Origin: Biscogniauxia marginata
Taxonomy: Eukaryota > Ascomycota > Sordariomycetes > Xylariales > Xylariaceae
Assembly (NCBI GenBank): GCA_022695795.1
Contig: MU404085.1
Coordinates: 338,053-402,052 of the forward strand
Direction: 5' to 3'
Length of the DNA stretch: 64,000 bases
Positions 10,518 to 21,104 of the stretch are shown here, piece after piece (the first letter of the stretch is position 1; every line of letters starts with the position of its first letter). A program made the translations under genes and the position numbers. The notes beneath the pieces were generated by a model. The model was not told where the DNA came from, ran no database searches, and saw only the letters and a program-made list of their open reading frames with translations.

Positions 10518-13020
10518 TTAGTCGAGTTTTGATATATCCTCTTGGCTCCCCACAGACAGCGTGCGCGAACTCTCACGCGAGAGTCTTATCGTGTCGTCGT
10601 CGTCGTATTCCACATCGCTATCTTCACGGTTGGGTTCAAAACTCATTAATCTGTCATCATCATCGTTAATCATGACGACTTCCCGGTATGCGTTGCTTTG
10701 GACCGCGGATTGGGTATCATCATCGTCGTTATCGATGACGATAATCTCCTTGCGGAGTTCACCCATGATCATCATATCGTTGTCGCTGTCTTCCCTATCT
10801 ATCTCTATCTGCTCGATTACATTGTCCTGTCTTAGAAGCCACCTATGAATATGACTATACAAGACCTCGACGACGGTGGGCGCAAACGCGTTTCCGATCT
10901 GCCTTTTTATATCCGTTTTTCTCCCTCGAAAGCGATAATTCGACGGAAAGCCTTGTAGTATCGCGTTTTCGCGGATTGTGAAGTTCCGGAGGCCGGAGGG
11001 GTGGTAATTATCGGCGCAACCCGTTGTGATAGAGCGTCGGAGTGGCGCTCTGGAATCCCAGGGTGTCTTAGGATAGGAGCCGTACCGCTGAGCTGTCAAA
11101 AACATCTCATCGACGTTATGGAGCGGATCGTGGAGCGAGGCGTGGGTTCCGACACCCTGAAGCGCCTGGTGCACCGTGACCGTCTGGCGAAGTCCGGGTT
11201 GATCACCATGGGTAGGGGCGGGAAAAGGAGGAAGCGCTTCCCCGGGGCACTGTAGAAAAGGGAATTAGTAGTTGCTATGTTCGGACTGTTTTTTCACCTA
11301 TGAAACATGCCTCGAGAGCAAAACCTCATACAACAAGCCGGAACAGGCAGGTTCTACTCCTGACATGGCCTATAAGACGCAATCAAGAACTTCAAAATTA
11401 ACTTACGGCTGCGATCCAGATGGCCCGCTTGCGCGGCTGCGCGAGTCCGTAGTTACTCAGATCCAAGACGTCCCACTCGAATGAATACCCAAGCGAGGTG
11501 TACTGGTTGACAAGAGAGTGAAAAAACGATTTGAATCGGCCAAATAGAATGCCGAAAGTCTGCTCCCCCGTAGTGATTCGCGGGCGTTCCGTAGCAAGTA
11601 TGTCACCGCATGAGAAAAGTGCAGCCGCGTTGGCCTCATCATTTGGGCCCGGGTGAGTGTGTGCAGGACTCCAAGTTTGGCACGGCGGTGACAGGTGTAG
11701 CACATCGGTATGGCGTTTCGACCTTGCCTCGATTTGCGCCTTGACGAAGTCGTGGACTTCCATTTGAAAGAGGTTCGTAGTAGGGAAGTTGGCACGATAA
11801 GTTTCGCAGGCGGCTTGGTCCATATCGCAGGCGACGACGACCTCGAAACCGGCTTTCTTCATACCACACGACGCACCTCCAGCGCCACAGAAGAAGTCCC
11901 CAGCACAGTATCGTTGGCCAATGGCTCTAATAATTGGTTCTACTTGCGATACTTCGTTGAGTTCGGCCACAGGTATTGCCTGACCGCCGGCGACATAAGA
12001 TCCTCCCCGCATTACGCCAGCTCTCCAAGCGTTCCGAAGGCTAGAATCGGAGACTCTTAAGATAGGATCTTCAATTTCATCTTCTCTTAGGCGTCTGATG
12101 ATGCCGCTTAGTGATCTGCGCTGTTGTTTGTTTTGAGAATTCCTGTAAATTTTAACAAAAACCCATCGTTGGACTATGGGAGCGCGCCTTTCAATCGCTT
12201 CGATCGATGTATATATCGCACCGTTGAATCGGAACTTGGGATAGAGGGCATTCGTTTTCCGTAAATGCCGTGTACGGATAACTTCAGCCACCGGCACGTC
12301 GACAGCGGCTTGGTCAGCCCACTCACGATTGTCGTCTTTTTGAACCTCAAGGAGGGCACATACTTCATTTCTGTTCCTTGGCAGCATCCCTTCTAAGTAT
12401 CGTTGCCGTGTGAGTCGAATACCCCGCAGTATAACATCGGGTCCTTTCTTGTAAATCTGGCGGACTTCAAGAAATTCCCAGGACAGTTCTTCTGCGGGGC
12501 GTCGAGGGACTTCGACAACCGCACCTTGGTTTATGTAGAGATGCCTCTGCCGGTATTCAGAGAGAAGCGATTGAGGGTCGATAGCTAGATTCCCCGATGC
12601 TGATCTAGCACGATCCTGGGGCGGGGCGAGGTCTTCATCTAGGTCGATAACTTGAGCGATTTCTCTTTCAAAGGCAGCCAGAACTTCATCATCCCTTGCA
12701 TCATGAACTGCAATTGCGGGCACCTCACCCGAGCGGCGTATGGCATCGAGGCGCCGCTCAAGGTTCGAAATGGGTGCACCCTCATAGTCATCCTCTAGCC
12801 GGATGTGTGGTTGTAGCGGAAGACTGTGACGATAGGGATGAGGCATTATTTCTATCGGCGGTGCCGAGTATTGACTAAGATGATTGATTGACGACGTGTG
12901 GTACCGTGAGTGGCATCCAAACCTTGCCAACAAAAATCTGTTGTCAAGGCGAAAGCGTATTGCCCTGGTAGCACACATCAGTCGCTTCATCATAATCAGC
13001 GAGTAGCGTAGGAAAGGCAA
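10518..13020 (-). CDS. rid: RID/Masc1-type cytosine-5 DNA methyltransferase
   Basis: Exons on the minus strand are 11407-13020 and 10518-11249. The intron 11250-11406 (157 bp, GTAAGT...TACAG) is in phase 0, giving about 781 aa. A BAH-like region lies near residues 185-290. Motif I is DFFCGAGGASCG near 375. Motif IV is PPCQTWSPAH, with the catalytic Cys near 447. The usual ENV of motif VI is replaced by EQTFG, and the DE-N-AALF block is present; both are RID-class hallmarks. Then come QPRKR (VIII), RENAILQGFP (IX) and RQIGNAFAP (X, near 657). RID proteins are needed for RIP, mutation of C to T in duplicated DNA during the sexual cycle. The C-terminus is acidic, with IIVIDNDDDD, VVMINDDDD and DVEYDDDD. 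The N-terminal residues 1-58 look atypical; Met59 (12844-12846) is a possible start. Confidence 0.92.
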
Positions 13021-13700
13021 GAGAAGGTTATCGAGGTCGCCTCGAGACCGCCCCGAGGGGTCGCAGACTTGCGGGGGTAGCGGTGGCTATCCCGGATGAT
13101 GATCGTGCCGTGAAGTATGTAGTAGCTAAGAAGGCATCGTGCAAATAAATGTAAATGAGAAATGAGAATGATTACCTAATATTGACTTGCCGCTAATATT
13201 AAAGGTCGGCGTATTATCGGCGCAAAAGATCCTTGTCAATGCTAGACTCGGGCGCGAAAGAAGGGCAAGAAATAGTCGCGAAAAGGAATACCGAGTAACT
13301 CAAGCGTGTATGTTCTAAATGCCGAGGGAGAAAAAGAAGGGCGGCGAGAGGATACCTAATAACAAGATAATTATAAAAGAGAGGAAAAGTATTATGTAAA
13401 TAAATAATTCATGTCGTCTAAACAATCAAGAGAATAACGACGAGGCAAGGAGAGGAGGAGGTTTGCAATGAAGTGGCCGAGGACGGGAAAGGGAAAGGGA
13501 AAAAAAGGTTTTATAAGGGACGAAGGCACCTTTTACGATTCATGCGTTTAAAATATTCAATCAAGAGAAACGACATCAGGTGCGGCATTAATAAGTACCT
13601 CGGATAGCAATTGCCGTTAAGGACTTGCTTCGCTGTCGATATCTTAGGCGAATTACCTCTCCTTTCGAAGTACCGACTACATAAAGGAGGACTTGAGAAA
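13021..13700. other. intergenic, upstream of the methyltransferase
   Basis: It lies between two minus-strand genes and holds the methyltransferase promoter and the 3' end of the epimerase. It is purine-rich (runs of GAAAAGG and GAGAGG), with no coding signal. Confidence 0.5.
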
Positions 13701-14705
13701 CTAAGATACAGAACGCCTAGGCTCTTCCTCCTCGGGATTATAGTATTTCCTCCAGTTGTGCTCCTCCCTGAATCCTAGTAAGTCCTTGATCTTTTTATTT
13801 GACAGCGGTGCCTCGTACTCGCCCATCGCCCTTATGATCTTGGTCCTTGGCGCTACCTTCTCCAGGAAGTTGAGCGTTGTTTCTGTCGTCGTGATAGTGT
13901 CGTTCGTGGCGTTAAATACTTGAAACCCCAAGTCATCCTTCTGAACACATAGGTCGCATATCTGCCCTAGATCCCGGGCATCAATATAGCTCCAGGCATT
14001 CCGTCTCCTTGTCTCCGGCTTGTTCACGTGTCTTGGAAATTCGTGCTCGTACTCGTGCGGCTCAATAACGTTGCCGATCCGTAGGGCGTAGATGTCGATC
14101 CCAAATCTGCGGGCGAATCCCCTTGCCACTCGCTCGTTGCAAAGCTTAGAGATTCCATACGTATCCATCGGGTTCACGTCGTCGTCCTCTTGCAGCGGGA
14201 AATGGTCGAACTCGATTTCTCCCTCCGCAAAACAAATACCGTAGGCTGTCTCGCTAGATGCGATGATGATCTTCTTAACTCCGAGCTTGCAGGCTGCCTC
14301 GATGACATTGTAGGTTGAGACGACGTTTGCCTTGTAAAAGTCGTTATCGGGGACCGAAAGAACTCTGGCATTGGCGGCAAAGTGGATAACAGCGTCCGGG
14401 GGTTGGGGCACTTTCCCATTGAGAAAGCCATGGAAGTTGAAGTGTGTGGTCAACGCATTAAAAGCCTGGCCTGAGTCTGTGAGATCTGCCCGTAGGGTGA
14501 AAACATCTTGATTCAAGCCTTTGCCGTCCGGAGTCGGTAGAGGCACTAGGTCTACATTCAAAACCTGATGGCCCTTCTTGACCAGCTCCGGTATGACATG
14601 TCGACCTGCCTTCCCACTACCGCCCGTGAAGACGATTCTCCTGGTTCTGTGGGTGGTCATCGCAGGAGCTGTCAACGTCGAGGCCCGCCGCCTACAGTGG
14701 TTCAT
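13701..14705 (-). CDS. NAD-dependent epimerase/dehydratase (extended SDR)
   Basis: A single-exon frame of 334 aa. The Rossmann nucleotide-binding motif TGGSGKAG lies near residues 28-35, after a short N-terminal stretch. HFAANA and the active-site YGISK (Tyr-x3-Lys) follow, with ASSETAYG supplying the catalytic Ser region. Such enzymes act on nucleotide sugars or related carbonyl compounds with NAD(P), but the substrate cannot be read from the sequence. Met16 (codon 14658-14660) is an alternative start just before the Rossmann strand; the first 15 residues are basic and could instead be a leader. The gene is tandem with the methyltransferase, 680 bp apart, so the two are probably separate transcription units. 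Confidence 0.88.
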   Translation of the reverse strand: MNHCRRRASTLTAPAMTTHRTRRIVFTGGSGKAGRHVIPELVKKGHQVLNVDLVPLPTPDGKGLNQDVFTLRADLTDSGQAFNALTTHFNFHGFLNGKVPQPPDAVIHFAANARVLSVPDNDFYKANVVSTYNVIEAACKLGVKKIIIASSETAYGICFAEGEIEFDHFPLQEDDDVNPMDTYGISKLCNERVARGFARRFGIDIYALRIGNVIEPHEYEHEFPRHVNKPETRRRNAWSYIDARDLGQICDLCVQKDDLGFQVFNATNDTITTTETTLNFLEKVAPRTKIIRAMGEYEAPLSNKKIKDLLGFREEHNWRKYYNPEEEEPRRSVS

Positions 14706-15988
14706 ATATGATTAGCTAACATACAAAGCAAGATTGCAAGCAAAATGTCGTGATTAGTCGAAGACTCAATAACCACCATATCTATTCTTTGACATAACCG
14801 AGACATTCAAAGCTCTGGGGATGATATCTGTCTTACCTCATTTTTAACTGCCCGGACTCAGCTTCAGTCATGTTTTCAGGCGCTGGATATCAAGCAGTTG
14901 AACACGGTAGATGTACATGAAGGAAATATGTATACAAGAGGCTATTCAAAATTCTTGCAGATATAAACCACCAGTGCCAACGCATCATGACCGAGTAAAT
15001 GGGGCTAGTGGAGTTCGATGCATGATTTGATGCAGTTACTCAAACCTACCCACAAATGAGCATTGCCAAACAGCGAGTAATCAGAAGAGAAGAGAGGTGA
15101 GAAGTGGCAATATTATATCACCTACATACGTGGCTCCAAAGATTTCCTTCACAGGCGAATCGCATCTGTTTTGATAGCTACTAGGTATGTCTTCGCGTCT
15201 TATTTCTAGCATAACATGAAAATTGGTTATAGATTTCGCCACTACGAATGTTGGCAGATTACATGCCCGGTAACCGACCTTTAATAACTAAACTACTACA
15301 TCACAAGACTCGATCACTTTTGGCTTTTTTACTCCATGTAGCAATTTTTTGATAGTAAGCGGAAAGACAGGTAGTATAACTAAGCACATGCCCAAGATAA
15401 GCCTTTTCGACCGAACAGCTGCTGAACTATATAAAAAATAATGCATTATCATCTAATATAGCCTCCAGAACGCTGCAGTCAATCGAATTGTGTTTTAGGC
15501 TATAACAAACGGTATTGGCTACTATCGACAGATAGTAATAGTGTTAAAATATGGGGCTATGCCCCTATACGATCCTAGTGGCTTCTTATATAGATTTTTA
15601 GATAGGCTTTGCCCAGCTACCTAGCACTTAGACTGACTTAATTCTATCCTCATATCTTCGTCCCATCGAAGTAAATAGAACCACCTTAAGGAGAGTCATA
15701 TATCCATTCAAGACCTATTATGGTGGTAATTACAGGTTTAATAAAGAAGGCCCCACAATATTTGATGTTAAAACCGTAACGTAAAGCGCCTTATATACCA
15801 TATCCAGCGATAAAAAGAAAGGGAAAAGGACTTGTTGAGTAGTAAATTTGGTATAGGTGCACTGAACACCACACTTGCTGGGGGCTCCGCATGTTCACCT
15901 ACTCGAATACACTAATATGTCTTGGGGTATACTAATTGATGAACATGATGCAGTTCATCATTTACAGGGACACGGTATTTATTACGAG
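14706..15988. other. intergenic with a solo LTR
   Basis: It holds the upstream region of the epimerase (-) and the 3' flank of the pectinesterase (-). No gene is seen. It is AT-rich and contains the solo LTR at 15542-15673. Confidence 0.5.
15542..15673 (+). mobile_element. solo LTR copy 1 (132 bp) with 5-bp target-site duplication
   Basis: It starts TGTTAAAATATGGGG and ends ATCGAAGTA, flanked by the direct repeat AATAG (15537-15541 and 15674-15678). It aligns along its length with the copies at 19957 and 50391 (shared GGGGCTATGCCCC block, then GGCTTTGCCC, then the CATATCTTCGTC tail). Compared with the 50391 copy it has TA where the other has CA or CG, as RIP would produce. Confidence 0.8.
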
Positions 15989-17325
15989 CTATTCAAGTCC
16001 GTATTTACTCTTTGGCACTACTTTGGCTAGCACTGACCCATCGATCCACGCAGTGTTCGGCTGCCCACCATCCGGGGTTGCGAAGACATCTACGGGTTCT
16101 AAGTACGGTCTCGCCTCCTCCGCGCTAAACACTTTCGTTATATTACTCGCTTCCTCAGCCGCGGCGTCATATCCGGGCCCGTAGACATCGTAAACGGCCA
16201 TGGTAGTATTCGGTCCAATGCCGCCGTTTTCCTTCCCGCCCCATTCGGTGTAGCCAGCGGGTAAGACGCTCGCGTCTAAGTACGTGTTCACGAAGAGGCT
16301 CCGGTGCAGGTCGTTCCAAGGCCGGCCGAGCGAGCACTTGTCTTTGATCACGGGCGCAATGGACGCGTTGGCGGCGATCACGCGGGAGCCGGCGATGTAG
16401 ACGCCGTATTTATTGGGGAACGTGGTGTTGGTCCCTTTCCAGGCAGTGATACCGCCGCCGCAGCTCCTCAGCGACAGCGTCGAATCCTGGAGGTACAGTG
16501 TACCGAAGCCGTAGAGGAAATCTGTCTGCCCGGCTACGATGACGTCGTAAAAGTACGCATTGCCCAGCTTGCCGACGTAGACCTGAAAGTGGCATTAGTG
16601 AAGGCTCTCGCTTTGTGCGAAGGATGAAAAGGAAAGAAAAAGAAAAGGTTCACCGTGTCTTGCCAGCTGTAGAAACCACAGGAATAGAAGCCAGCGTTTG
16701 CGCGACTGACACCCAACGCGTGCGCGGGCCCGCTCGAGTACGGCGCGAACTCGTTGCGGAAATCAATGTTGTAAGCGCGGAAGTCTGTGCAGCCGAAAGG
16801 CGTGTTCTCCGGGACCGGAAACCCCGTGGGACCCGAGCCGGTCAAGGTGGCATTCAGATTCGGCCCGACTGTCAGCACGCCGGTGTATACGTTATCGGGG
16901 AAGGTGGAATTGTAGTTAGCCGAGTTCCAGTATATCTGGACGTCGTTCTCCGGCTCGGAATCGTAGTCGATATCGGCGTATGACTGGTTTTGCCATGGGC
17001 GATCTGATGCTCCGAGCAAGGTGAGTGGACCCGGCCGCGTGATGTTGACTTGCTCGGTATAGACTCCTGGTGCTATCAAGATGACTTGCGGTATTGTGTT
17101 GTTCGGGAGCGAAGCAATGGCACTCTGTATAGTTGAAAAATCTGCCCTTGTGTCCGATTGGCTTACATAGAGAGTTCCATCGGGACATCCCTCGAGCGGG
17201 TCGGACGTTTTTTTCTGACATAATCTATAGCTTTGCGCTGGAACATTCTTCGCGAAGGTCACTGCCTGATCCAGAGTGTAGGCAATGAGAATAAGATACT
17301 TAAGCGGCAGCACTCCAGTAAACAT
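15989..17325 (-). CDS. pectin methylesterase, CE8, secreted
   Basis: Exons on the minus strand are 16654-17325 and 15989-16582. The intron 16583-16653 (71 bp) is in phase 0, giving about 421 aa. It de-esterifies homogalacturonan, releasing methanol and opening pectin to polygalacturonases. The N-terminus has a hydrophobic signal-peptide-like stretch in the first 25 residues. CE8 motifs follow in order: an early TIQSAI, GFYSWQDT (catalytic-site Gln and first Asp, split by the intron just before YVGKLGNAYFYD), AGQTDFLYG (second Asp), and LGRPW (substrate-binding Arg and Trp) near 16320. The gene is divergent from the GH28 gene across 1.07 kb, which suggests co-regulation. A solo LTR sits 315 bp past its stop. 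Confidence 0.94.
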
Positions 17326-18395
17326 GTTGTCTTATATAAGAGAATGACAACAACCATCAAAGTCACGAGAGATTAAGTTAACTGTATCTATACGTGCCGT
17401 ATTATTGCACAATTACAAGCCTTGATGACTTATGTAGTTACCGGCGCTATGGATGTTTTTATACTTGTAGTTGTTATAACCTATTTTTAGTGTTAAGTGA
17501 GTTCCAATATCATAGAGTTGCTCCATGCTGCTTCGGTTGAATACTACCTTGCCATCCGTAACAGTACGGACGTATTAGGAAGGAGCTAATTTAGACGAAG
17601 CGCGGACTCAGTATTACTGGTGGAAGAACCTTAAACACTTTATATTCAATAGTAACATGTACGAAAGCACAAGAAAATAAACTGTTTCCAGTGTACAGTG
17701 ATGAGGGGATTCAATATGGGCTACCATACTATGTATAGACCCGATCTTTCTCAGTCTAATATCATCGTAGGCAATTGTTAAGCAGGGAGTAACTTGTGGG
17801 CTCCAAAGTTTTTCCATATATGCCAGCTTAGAATATGTGCTCGACCTTGATATTCTGACACCCTTTTGGGAAGTGGGGTCGGCTCGGGTGGTTGGTTGTC
17901 CACCTACCGGCACACTATTAAACGGTAATAAAGGATTATATTAACCTGAAATTTAACTACCTAGCTTTAAAAAGCTAGGTAGTTAGGTACCTAGTTAAAG
18001 GTTTAAACGTTATATAGGTAATAATCAGATATTAAGTAGCCGATTCGCCAATTTGCGGTTCACGGATACGCTTTAATGGAGCACCGTACAATACATACAA
18101 TCCACTAGTCAGACCAGACCCTGGCCTGGGCCAGTGCAGTGACGATCCCACGTTAGTGAAGGGTTGTGAGTGATGGAAAAATACAAGCCACTCGTTTGAG
18201 CACGAGAACCCCAGGATCGTTGAAATAAAAAAAGTTGGGGAAATGGAGAAGATCGATCTCACTATGGCTCCAGCTATCCTATAATAAGAATCATGATATG
18301 AATGGACGCCCACTGCCCAGGAACGTTCTGGCTGCGCACAGCTACTGTGAGGCGCATGACCTAGTAAAAGAACTGAAAAATAATAAGGCTGCAGG
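17326..18395. promoter_or_regulatory. shared divergent promoter region of the pectinase pair
   Basis: This 1.07-kb interval separates the start codons of the pectin methylesterase (-) and the GH28 (+). It has no supported gene; frames at 17614-17913 and 18032-18508 have no family match. It contains the perfect palindrome at 17954-17985. Joint control of the two pectinases is inferred from the arrangement; I did not identify individual factor sites with confidence. Confidence 0.6.
17954..17985. repeat. perfect 15-bp-arm inverted repeat
   Basis: The arms TAACTACCTAGCTTT and AAAGCTAGGTAGTTA are exact reverse complements with a 2-base centre. The arms carry the CTACCTAG/CTAGGTAG word seen repeatedly elsewhere in the window (for example 36.4-36.7 kb), and another TAGGTACCTA follows directly. 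Confidence 0.85.
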
Positions 18396-19921
18396 ATGTT
18401 CTTCTTGATTCCCAGCAGCGTGACCATCGCGCTCCTCGTGACAATCGTCGCCTCATCCCCGGCCATAAGTCCCAACACGGGCAAGGAGCCCATCTCGCGA
18501 CCCGACATCCAGCCATTCCCTTACAACGCCGGTCGTGCGAGGCCTCTCTCACCATCACGGAACGTGACGTGCTATGTCACGCCGCTAGGCTCGGAATCAG
18601 ATGATGCGCCGGGGATCCTGGAAGCATTCCAAGAATGCAACAATGGAGGGACCGTGGTCCTTGATTCGGACTATACGATTGCCACGGCGTTAGACCTGAC
18701 ATTCCTGGACGGTGTTGATATCGCCCTGTCGGGCACCATAACCTTTAAGGACGACCTCAGTTACTGGACAGCAAATTCGTTCAAGTTTGACTTTCAGAAC
18801 TCGTCGGCGTACTGGAAGATTGGCGGCAGGGATGTGAATATTTACGGTGGCGGCGCGGGCTTGATCGATGGGAATGGCCAGCCTTGGTGGGATGCCTTTG
18901 CAGAGAACGACTCGTTACTGCGACCGATCACGTTGGTTATCGATGGACTGAATGGAGGCTCCGTCACCGGGCTCCGTATGATTAACTCTCCCAATGTGAG
19001 CCATTGCAAGTTGCGGAGGCGAGGCTAGTGCTAATTCATCAAAGTGGTTCAATCTCATCGCCAACAGCTCGGATATCCTCGTTAGCGACATAGTGCTCGA
19101 AGCTAAGTCTTCGAATGACAACCCTGTTAAGAATAGCGATGGCTGGGATACATATCGCTCGGAATACGTGGTCATTCAGAATTCCGTGATCGACAACACA
19201 GATGACTGCGTCTCGTTTAAGCCCAACAGTACTAACATAGTAGTCCAGGGATTGGTTTGCAACGGGTCCCATGGCATATCGGTGGGATCCCTGGGCCAGT
19301 ACGTCGAACAATACGATATTGTGGAAAATATCTATATCTACAACAATTCGATGTCAAACGCATCAGATGCTGCGCGAATCAAGGTATGGCCAGGCGTGCA
19401 TTCGGAGCTGGAGCCAATCCTAACGGGAGGCGGTGGCTCTGGGTATGTCAAGAACGTGACATACGAGAAATACGAGAGCATCAACAACGACTGGGCAATC
19501 GAGGTCAACCAATGCTATGGGCAATCGAACAAGACCCTCTGCGAATTGTATCCAGTATGCTCTCAGCTTTGCTAGTCTTATTTTCATCTGATGGATTGAC
19601 GAAACAGCTGACATGAGGCACAGTCGAACATGACCATCTCAGACATCTACTTCATCGACATGTGGGGGACTACGTCTAAGAAGAATGACCCCCGGGTCGG
19701 CACGTTAGTATGCTCTTCACCTGAAGTAAGTTTTGGAATTTGTCAAGTCGACTTAGATTCGAAAAAAAAAAAGGCACCAGACTTACACGTTTTGCCAGCA
19801 ATGTTACAATTTTCACGCAAATAATGTCTCGATCACATCGCCGAGTGGGGGATCACAATGGGTTTGCTCAAATTTCGATTACAGTGACCTGGAAGGATTC
19901 AATTGCATTGTAGACGAATGA
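18396..19921 (+). CDS. GH28 polygalacturonase, exo-type, secreted
   Basis: Exons are 18396-18995, 19045-19554, 19624-19725 and 19799-19921. Introns of 49, 69 and 73 bp are all in phase 0, giving about 444 aa. The N-terminal [20 protein letters not shown] is a clear signal peptide. GH28 catalytic motifs appear in order: NTDDC (two of the three catalytic Asp), [10 protein letters not shown] (catalytic His loop) and RIKVWPG (substrate-binding Arg-Ile-Lys). The GSLGQY form of the His loop and many N-glycosylation sites point to an exo-acting enzyme, which would release galacturonic acid from chain ends. The last exon carries paired Cys expected near the C-terminus. It works downstream of the divergent pectin methylesterase. 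A solo LTR begins 35 bp after the stop codon. Confidence 0.94.
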
Positions 19922-20423
19922 GAGGGTAAGATGATATTAATTCAGATAGTTGAGATAGTTGAAATACGGGGCTATGCCCCTGCTATATGGGCGAAAGCCA
20001 CCTACCTGGACTTGCCCTTGGACTAATCTAATCATCATCTCATCTCAATAGAGATGGTTGTGTAGCCTAACTTGGATATGCCCGTGTGATGTAAGCCATG
20101 CAGTAGTCCATGTATTTAGTACCGCTCCCTACCAATAAGCAATCTATATATTTGCGAAGTAAAGTAAGCGGCATTCCCTGGCTTAGAATTGATCTCAAAA
20201 GGCTAACCTGTGTCAAAAAGGCGTCACGTAAGGCGCGTTTGACATGTCGTGAGGGGTCGGACGCAAATGGTAAGATATATATACGATATATATTAAGCCG
20301 ACGGCCTAAACTTGACACTAATCAAGCATCAACTCCAGCTCTTCGCCCGTAACAATACTCATTTTTCATTTACTTTAGGTACCTACTCACGTATAATTAC
20401 CATCGATTGGTTCAATTGAAATC
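19922..20423. other. intergenic with a solo LTR
   Basis: It lies between the GH28 stop and the GFA gene start. Apart from the LTR at 19957-20050, nothing is recognised; overlapping frames at 20067-20352 on both strands look like chance. Confidence 0.5.
19957..20050 (+). mobile_element. solo LTR copy 2 (94 bp, internally deleted) with target-site duplication
   Basis: It starts AGTTGAAATACGGGG and ends CATCTCAATA, flanked by the direct repeat GAGAT (19952-19956 and 20051-20055). It shares the GGGGCTATGCCCC block with copy 1 and the CTTGGACTAAT block with copy 3, but lacks about 40 bp in the middle. It lies in the 3' flank of the GH28 gene and could supply or disturb its terminator. Confidence 0.78.
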
Positions 20424-21104
20424 ATGTCTAGGCCGACCGTCGAGAACTTCCCTAAGCCCACGACTATCACGGGAGGCTGCCTCTGCGGCTCCATTCGATA
20501 CAAGGTGGACTTTCCTAAAGATCATGATTTTTTAAAATCGGTGGGTTCAGTTTATTTTCTCCCTAGGCATTAGCTTTAACATGCCACTGTAAATCCTTTC
20601 GTATGCGAGGGATACGATCAATGGTAGTGATAGTAAACTTGCCCCTACTCAAGTCCTCGGATATACCTTTGCAAATACTTATCCACGTAGCTCATAAACT
20701 TACAAATCGTCCAGAGCAGTAGTTGCCAATGCATGCAATGTCGCCGCAGCACTGGCGCTCTCTTCTTCGTGGCGCACACAGTCCCTCTAAGCTGCTTGAC
20801 CTACCTGACCCCAGTCGACTCACTCAAGAACTTCGTCGCGACCCCCGGGTTTCAGCGCGGCTTCTGCACCAACTGCGGAAGCTTCCTGTACTGGCGGGAC
20901 GAATTGCGTGACGACATAGCGCTAGCCGTCGGGTGCGTGGATCCGGAGGTGCTGGTGGGTGAAGGATACGGCTTTGCGCTTGCGAATATGAAGGGCCATA
21001 ATGTGTGGTGCGAGAATGAGATCAAGGGCATCACGGACGAGATGATTGGCAATAATAGCGGCGTGAAGTGGGCTAGGAATAGTGAGGATGGCGCTCAGAT
21101 GTGA
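20424..21104 (+). CDS. GFA-family (glutathione-dependent formaldehyde-activating-like) zinc protein
   Basis: Exons are 20424-20540 and 20715-21104. The 174-bp intron keeps phase 0, giving about 168 aa. The Cys pattern of the GFA / Mss4-like fold is complete: GGCLCGSIRY, then CQCMQCRRSTG just after the splice, then FCTNCGS. These Cys bind structural and catalytic zinc in the family. The true substrate is unknown for most fungal members; despite the family name, few act on formaldehyde. No signal peptide is seen, so it is probably cytosolic. The intron is longer than most here and its exact donor (GTGGGT at 20541) is the least certain part. Confidence 0.85.

Noticed and set aside
15542..20050. 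One composite element whose two LTRs enclose the pectinase genes
   Set aside because: Each LTR has its own, different target-site duplication, so they inserted separately.
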